Source: Streptomyces spinoverrucosus (GTDB lineage: Bacteria; Actinomycetota; Actinomycetes; Streptomycetales; Streptomycetaceae). Taken from it: a stretch of 64,000 nt of DNA. Below the pieces are notes generated by a model. That model saw nothing but the letters and a program-made list of their open reading frames with translations. It did no database searches and had not been told where the DNA came from. The stretch is taken from assembly GCF_015712165.1 (NCBI RefSeq), contig NZ_JADPZX010000001.1:4357001-4421000 (forward strand), given 5' to 3'. Position numbers and translations under genes: made by a program. Shown here piece by piece: positions 59,629 to 64,000 of the stretch (positions are counted from its first letter, which is position 1; each line of letters begins with the position of its first letter).

Positions 59629-61259
59629 CCCGGCGACGACAGCCGCGTACGCAGCGGCGGCGAGCGGCACAGCCGCGCACCCTGCGGACGCGACTCGTCG
59701 TCTCCGCGGTGACGCTCATCGCGGTGGTCTGCGCGGTGATCGGCACGGTGACGACGGTGGCGCTGCGCTCGCATCTGTACGACCAGCTGGACGGGCAGGT
59801 CACCGACGCCGCCCGGCGCGCGGCGGGCCCTCCGGTCGGGTTGGTGCAGCCGGACGGCGGCGAGCGGGGGCTGGGCGACCCGGGCGGATCGCCGGTGTCC
59901 GAGACGACGGACCAGCGGCTGGACAACTTCGTCACCAAGGGCCCGACGCAGGCCGACACCGTCGCCGCCGTCGTGAGTGACGACGGCACGATCACCAGGG
60001 CGGTCGTCGCCCAGGAGGAGTCCTCCACGAGCGGCGGCTTCGAGCGGATGAAGGCCGTCGAGCTCACCGCCGCCCAGACGGCCGCGCTGGCCGACGTGCC
60101 CACCAGCGGCATCCACACCGTCGACGTCCCGGGCCTGGGCGAGTACCGCGTCACGTACATGACCGGCGACCGGGGCAACGCCCTCGTCGCGCTGCCCACC
60201 GACACCGTCACCAACACGATCAGCACCCTGATCATCGTCGAGGTCAGTGTCACCGCCGCCGGCCTCGTCGCGGCCCTGCTGGCCGGCGCCGCCATCGTCG
60301 GCGTGGCCCTGCGCCCCCTGCGCAAGGTGGCCGCCACCGCCACCCGGGTCTCCGAACTCCCCCTGCACACCGGCGAAGTCAACCTCAGCGAACGCGTTCC
60401 CGAGTCCGAGACCGACCCGCGCACGGAGGTCGGCCAGGTCGGCGCCGCGCTCAACCGCATGCTCGACCATGTGCACGGCGCGCTGCACGCCCGGCAGCGG
60501 AGCGAGACGCGGGTACGGCAGTTCGTCGCGGACGCCAGCCACGAGCTGCGGACACCGCTCGCCTCCATCCGCGGGTACGCCGAGCTGACCAGGCGCGGCA
60601 GGGAACAGGTCGGGCCCGACACCCGGCACGCGCTGGGGCGGATCGAGTCCGAGGCGGGCCGGATGACCCTGCTCGTCGAGGACCTGCTGCTGCTCGCCCG
60701 CCTCGACGCGGGGCGCCCGCTGCAGTTCGAGCAGACCGACCTCGTACCGCTCGTCGTGGACACCGTCAGCGACGCCCGCGCGGCCGGAAGGGACCACAAC
60801 TGGCGGCTGGAGCTGCCCGACGAGCCGGCCCTGGTGTCCGCCGACGCGGCCCGCCTCCAACAGGTCCTCGTCAATCTGCTCGCCAACGCCCGTACGCACA
60901 CACCCCCCGGTACGACGGTCACCGCACGCGTCCGCAAGAACGGGCACTGGCTGTGCGTGGACGTCCAGGACGACGGGCAGGGCATCCCGCCCGAACTGCT
61001 CCCGCACGTCTTCGAACGGTTCGCGCGCGGCGACTCGGCCCGCTCCCGTTCGACCGGCTCGACCGGCCTGGGGCTCGCCATCGTGCAGGCCGTCGCGGCC
61101 GCGCACGGCGGTGCGGTGACCGTGGACAGCGTGCCCGGGCGGACCGTGTTCACGGTGCATCTGCCCGCGCTCGCCCCGCTGCCGGCTCCCGAAATGAACT
61201 GGCAACCGCACTCACAGGCACACCACAGCGCCACCACACCGGCACAACAGGGGGTTTGA
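59625..61259 (+). CDS. Sensor histidine kinase
   Basis: 544 aa. TM1 (RLVVSAVTLIAVVCAVIGTV), an extracytoplasmic domain of about 145 residues, TM2 (IIVEVSVTAAGLVAALLAGA), HAMP, HisKA with His306 (DASHELRTPLASI), HATPase_c with N-box LVNLLANARTH, DDGQGIPP and STGLGLAIVQAV. Phosphorylates the upstream regulator. The signal is unknown. Followed within 14 bases by the glycosyltransferase gene, so cell-surface glycosylation may be regulated with it. Confidence 0.95.
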   Translation: MTRRRQPRTQRRRAAQPRTLRTRLVVSAVTLIAVVCAVIGTVTTVALRSHLYDQLDGQVTDAARRAAGPPVGLVQPDGGERGLGDPGGSPVSETTDQRLDNFVTKGPTQADTVAAVVSDDGTITRAVVAQEESSTSGGFERMKAVELTAAQTAALADVPTSGIHTVDVPGLGEYRVTYMTGDRGNALVALPTDTVTNTISTLIIVEVSVTAAGLVAALLAGAAIVGVALRPLRKVAATATRVSELPLHTGEVNLSERVPESETDPRTEVGQVGAALNRMLDHVHGALHARQRSETRVRQFVADASHELRTPLASIRGYAELTRRGREQVGPDTRHALGRIESEAGRMTLLVEDLLLLARLDAGRPLQFEQTDLVPLVVDTVSDARAAGRDHNWRLELPDEPALVSADAARLQQVLVNLLANARTHTPPGTTVTARVRKNGHWLCVDVQDDGQGIPPELLPHVFERFARGDSARSRSTGSTGLGLAIVQAVAAAHGGAVTVDSVPGRTVFTVHLPALAPLPAPEMNWQPHSQAHHSATTPAQQGV

Positions 61260-61260
61260 C

Positions 61261-61289
61261 AAGAGTCGTTCGCATGCGAACCGACTCTT
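61261..61289 (+). promoter_or_regulatory. Hairpin covering the glycosyltransferase start codon
   Basis: AAGAGTCGTTCGCA (61261-61274) pairs with TGCGAACCGACTCTT (61275-61289) with one bulged base and no loop to speak of, centred on the ATG at 61274. The start codon would be masked in the folded RNA. It may also act as a partial terminator for the kinase message. Confidence 0.6.
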
Positions 61290-62680
61290 CTCCCGGCACC
61301 CTGCCGGCGCGGGAGCACCTCCCGGCCGGAGACGCCGGTACGCCTGTCCTGGACGTAGTGATTCCCGTCTACAACGAGGAGAAGGACCTCCAGCCGTGTG
61401 TGCTCCGGCTGCACGAGCACCTGACGCGGACCTTCCCGTACCCGTTCCGCATCACCATCGCGGACAACGCGTCGACCGACACCACCCCGCAGGTGTCCGC
61501 GCGGCTGGAGGCGCGGCTGGCGGAGGTCCGGGCCTTCCGGCTGGAGCAGAAGGGCCGCGGCCGCGCGCTGCGCACCGTCTGGTCGGCCTCCGACGCCCCG
61601 ATCCTCGCCTACATGGACGTCGACCTGTCGACCGACCTCAACGCGCTGCTGCCCTTGGTGGCGCCGCTGATCTCGGGCCACTCGGACCTGGCGATCGGCT
61701 CCCGGCTCAGCCACAGCAGCAGGGTCGTGCGCGGCGCCAAGCGGGAGTTCATCTCCCGCTCCTACAACCTCATCCTGCGCGGCTCGCTCCAGGCCCGCTT
61801 CTCCGACGCCCAGTGCGGCTTCAAGGCGATCCGGCGTGATGTGGCCCAGGTGCTGCTGCCGCTCGTCGAGGACTCCGGCTGGTTCTTCGACACCGAGATG
61901 CTGGTGCTCGCCGAGCGGGCGGGACTGCGGATCCACGAGGTGCCGGTCGACTGGGTCGACGACCCCGACTCGACGGTGCACATCGTCAGGACGGCGACCG
62001 AGGACCTCAGGGGCGTGTGGCGGGTGGGCAGGGCCCTGGCCACCGGTTCGCTACCACTGGACCGGCTCGCACGGCCGTTCGGTGACGATCCGCGGGACCG
62101 CGAGCTGACCGACGTACCCAAGGGACTGGCCCGGCAGCTGCTCGGCTTCTGTGTCGTCGGCGCCCTGTCCACCCTCTTCTACCTGCTGCTCTACACAGTC
62201 TTCCGCGGCTTCACCGGCTCCCAGGTCGCCAACGCGCTCGCCCTGCTCGTCTCCGCGATCGCCAACACGGCCGCCAATCGCCGGCTCACCTTCGGGGTGC
62301 GCGGCCGCGGCGGGGTCGTCCGGCACCAGGCGCAGGGCCTGGTCGTCTTCGGCATCGGCCTCGCCCTCACCAGCGGCTCGCTCGCCGCCCTGAACACCGC
62401 GACGACCAGCCCCGGCCACTCCACCGAGCTGGCCGTGCTGATCGCCGCCAACCTCGCGGCGACGGTGCTGCGGTTCCTGCTCTTCCGGGCGTGGGTCTTC
62501 CCGGAACGGCGCGATCCGGAGCCCGCCCCCGTACCGACGTACACCAGCGAGCCGTACACCGCCGAGCCGTACAGCCCGTACCAGTTCCGCGCCGGTGCCG
62601 CCGCGAACCACACCACCTGGGGGGACGCCACCCTGCGACTGCAGCCGGTGCGTCCGAACGACACCGATCCGAGGGACTGA
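61274..62680 (+). CDS. GT2 glycosyltransferase fused to GtrA membrane domain
   Basis: 468 aa. The N-terminal dolichyl-phosphate sugar synthase-like GT-A domain contains LDVVIPVYNEEKDLQPCVLR, ADNASTDTT, AYMDVDLSTDL (DxD) and SDAQCGFKAIRRD. The C-terminal GtrA domain has four helices (GFCVVGALSTLFYLLLYTVF ... FLLFRAWVFPER). It makes a polyprenyl-phosphate sugar and probably flips or presents it. The acceptor enzyme is likely the GT39-type protein encoded two bases downstream. The ATG lies in a hairpin, with no clear ribosome-binding site. Confidence 0.9.
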   Translation: MRTDSSPGTLPAREHLPAGDAGTPVLDVVIPVYNEEKDLQPCVLRLHEHLTRTFPYPFRITIADNASTDTTPQVSARLEARLAEVRAFRLEQKGRGRALRTVWSASDAPILAYMDVDLSTDLNALLPLVAPLISGHSDLAIGSRLSHSSRVVRGAKREFISRSYNLILRGSLQARFSDAQCGFKAIRRDVAQVLLPLVEDSGWFFDTEMLVLAERAGLRIHEVPVDWVDDPDSTVHIVRTATEDLRGVWRVGRALATGSLPLDRLARPFGDDPRDRELTDVPKGLARQLLGFCVVGALSTLFYLLLYTVFRGFTGSQVANALALLVSAIANTAANRRLTFGVRGRGGVVRHQAQGLVVFGIGLALTSGSLAALNTATTSPGHSTELAVLIAANLAATVLRFLLFRAWVFPERRDPEPAPVPTYTSEPYTAEPYSPYQFRAGAAANHTTWGDATLRLQPVRPNDTDPRD

Positions 62681-62682
62681 CG

Positions 62683-64000
62683 ATGACGACCACCACCCTG
62701 CGGCCCCCGGCAGCCGGCCTGCCGACGGAACCCGCGTCCGACGAACCCCGGCAGCCCTTCGTACGACGGCTCTGGCGCGGCCGGCCCGAGGACCCCCGCT
62801 GGGCGCGCCCGGCCTTCCTCGCCACGCTCCTCGTCATCGGCGCGCTGTACACCTACAACCTCACCGCCTCCGGATACGCCAACTCCTTCTACTCCGCGGC
62901 CGTCCAGGCCGGCAGCCAGTCGTGGAAGGCGTTCTTCTTCGGCTCGCTGGACGCGGCGAACGCCATCACCGTCGACAAGCCCCCGGCCTCCCTGTGGCCG
63001 ATGGCCCTCTCGGTGCGGCTCTTCGGGCTCAACTCCTTCGCGATCCTGTTCCCGCAGGTGCTGATGGCGGTGGCGACGGCGGGTGTGCTGTACGCCTCCG
63101 TGCGCCGCCGGTTCCCGGCCACCGCCGGGCTGCTCACCATGGCGGTCTTCGCGCTGACGCCGGTCGCCGCGCTGATGTTCCGCTTCAACAACCCCGACGC
63201 GGCCCTCGCCCTGCTGATGGCCACCGCCGTCTACTGCACTCAGCGCGCGCTCGACAAGGCGCAGACCAAGTGGCTGGTGTGGGCCGGAGTCGCGGTCGGA
63301 CTCGCCTTCCTCGTCAAGACGCTCCAGGCGTTCCTGATCCTGCCGGTGCTCGCCCTGGTCTACGTCGTCCTCGCACCGACGACCGTACGCAGGCGGCTCG
63401 GGCAGGTGCTGCTCGCCGGGCTCGCGATGGTCGTCGCGGGCGGCTGGTGGGTGGCGATCGTCGAGCTGTGGCCGGCGTCCTCCCGCCCCTACATCGGCGG
63501 CTCGCAGAACAACTCCTTCCTGGAGCTGACCTTCGGCTACAACGGCCTCGGCCGGATCAACGGCGAGGAGACCGGCAGCGTCGGCGGCGGCCGGGGCGGC
63601 GGCTGGGGCGAGACCGGCTGGGACCGGATGTTCGGCTCCACCATCGGCGGCCAGATCTCCTGGCTGATCCCGGCGGCGCTGATCCTGCTGGTGGCGGCCC
63701 TTGTCCTCACGCGCAAGTTCAAGCGGACGGACACCACCCGCGCCACCTTCCTCCTCTGGGGCGGCTCGCTGCTGATCACCATGGTGATCTTCAGCTTCAT
63801 GCAGGGCATCTTCCACGAGTACTACACCGTCGCCCTCGCCCCCTATATCGCCCCGCTGATCGGCATGGGCGCGGCCCTGCTGTGGCAGGAGCGGGGCCGG
63901 ACCTGGGTGTCGCTGACCCTCGCCGCCGCGACGACGGCCACCGCGGCCTGGGGGTACGTCCTGCTGAACCGCTCCTCCGACTACTACCCCTGGCTGAAGT
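62683..64000 (+). CDS. GT39/ArnT-like membrane glycosyltransferase, C-terminus outside window
   Basis: About 439 codons visible. The first extracytoplasmic loop has NSFYSAAVQAGSQSWKAFFF, then DAANAITVDKPPASLWPMAL (the DKPP motif of YkcA/B-type bacterial PMT-like enzymes), and FRFNNPDAALALLMATAVYC. At least nine transmembrane helices. A Gly-rich loop (EETGSVGGGRGGGWGETGWD) lies in mid-protein. It uses lipid-linked sugar to modify a surface acceptor. Two bases after the GT2-GtrA stop. Confidence 0.92.
   Translation, partial: MTTTTLRPPAAGLPTEPASDEPRQPFVRRLWRGRPEDPRWARPAFLATLLVIGALYTYNLTASGYANSFYSAAVQAGSQSWKAFFFGSLDAANAITVDKPPASLWPMALSVRLFGLNSFAILFPQVLMAVATAGVLYASVRRRFPATAGLLTMAVFALTPVAALMFRFNNPDAALALLMATAVYCTQRALDKAQTKWLVWAGVAVGLAFLVKTLQAFLILPVLALVYVVLAPTTVRRRLGQVLLAGLAMVVAGGWWVAIVELWPASSRPYIGGSQNNSFLELTFGYNGLGRINGEETGSVGGGRGGGWGETGWDRMFGSTIGGQISWLIPAALILLVAALVLTRKFKRTDTTRATFLLWGGSLLITMVIFSFMQGIFHEYYTVALAPYIAPLIGMGAALLWQERGRTWVSLTLAAATTATAAWGYVLLNRSSDYYPWLK

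Overview
The window is high-GC (roughly 70%) actinobacterial chromosome and is almost certainly Streptomyces. The evidence is the strong G/C third-position bias, frequent GTG starts, an SSI-type subtilisin inhibitor, a SigE-family sigma factor, an RsbW-like ATPase next to a PP2C/GAF phosphatase, and integrative elements of the pSAM2/AICE type. From memory, the gene order (aminopeptidase P ... HtrA-like protease - tRNA-Ser ... MFS pump/TetR pair ... two-component system - glycosyltransferases) resembles the SCO3970-SCO4022 part of S. coelicolor. That synteny was not checked here.

Region 1 (1-9797) is ordinary core chromosome: a partial aminopeptidase P, a GAF-PP2C phosphatase with an altered metal site, a degenerate prim-pol-like protein, a secreted protein, a SEC-C protein, an RsbW-like ATPase, a glycerophosphodiesterase, an HtrA-like protease and a tRNA-Ser(TGA).

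Region 2 (9741-33679) is the accessory region. The 3' half of tRNA-Ser(TGA) occurs four times (9741, 22072, 30987, 33623) and bounds three tandem integrative elements. Element 1 (about 12.3 kb) has a 458-aa integrase, an Xis, an iteron-like cluster, a Prim-Pol plus helicase replication pair, an FtsK-type translocase, Spd-like small genes, a GntR repressor with a palindromic operator, and a YdcF protein. Element 2 (about 8.9 kb) is pSAM2-like: GntR repressor with repeated operator boxes, FtsK-type translocase, DUF2637 and spread proteins, RepSA-like rolling-circle initiator, Xis and a 392-aa integrase. It also has a highly folded non-coding region containing a 65-bp imperfect inverted repeat. 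Element 3 (about 2.6 kb) is a remnant. It holds a broken integrase related to that of element 1 and two unusual secreted low-complexity proteins, one built from fourteen 13-residue repeats with alternating charge.

Region 3 (33680-48500) returns to chromosome: a stand-alone prim-pol, a small secreted protein, a three-gene set resembling ChsH2-ChsH1-Ltp2 of steroid side-chain degradation, a SigE-family sigma factor, an acyl-CoA ligase, an MFS pump with its divergent TetR repressor and two operators, a 1451-aa hybrid-kinase-like protein that lacks the phospho-acceptor histidine, and an SSI-family inhibitor.

Region 4 (48600-50760) has tRNA-Ser(GCT), tRNA-Arg(ACG), several tiny genes and a decayed integrase fragment, so it is probably a second, older integration site.

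Region 5 (50760-64000) has an NHL-repeat protein convergent with a three-gene operon (lipocalin-like protein, SCP2-like/prenyl diphosphate synthase fusion, unknown). It is followed by small zinc-ribbon, PH-like and DoxX-like proteins, a DUF2797 protein, and an operon of OmpR-type regulator, histidine kinase, GT2-GtrA glycosyltransferase and a GT39-type glycosyltransferase that runs off the end.
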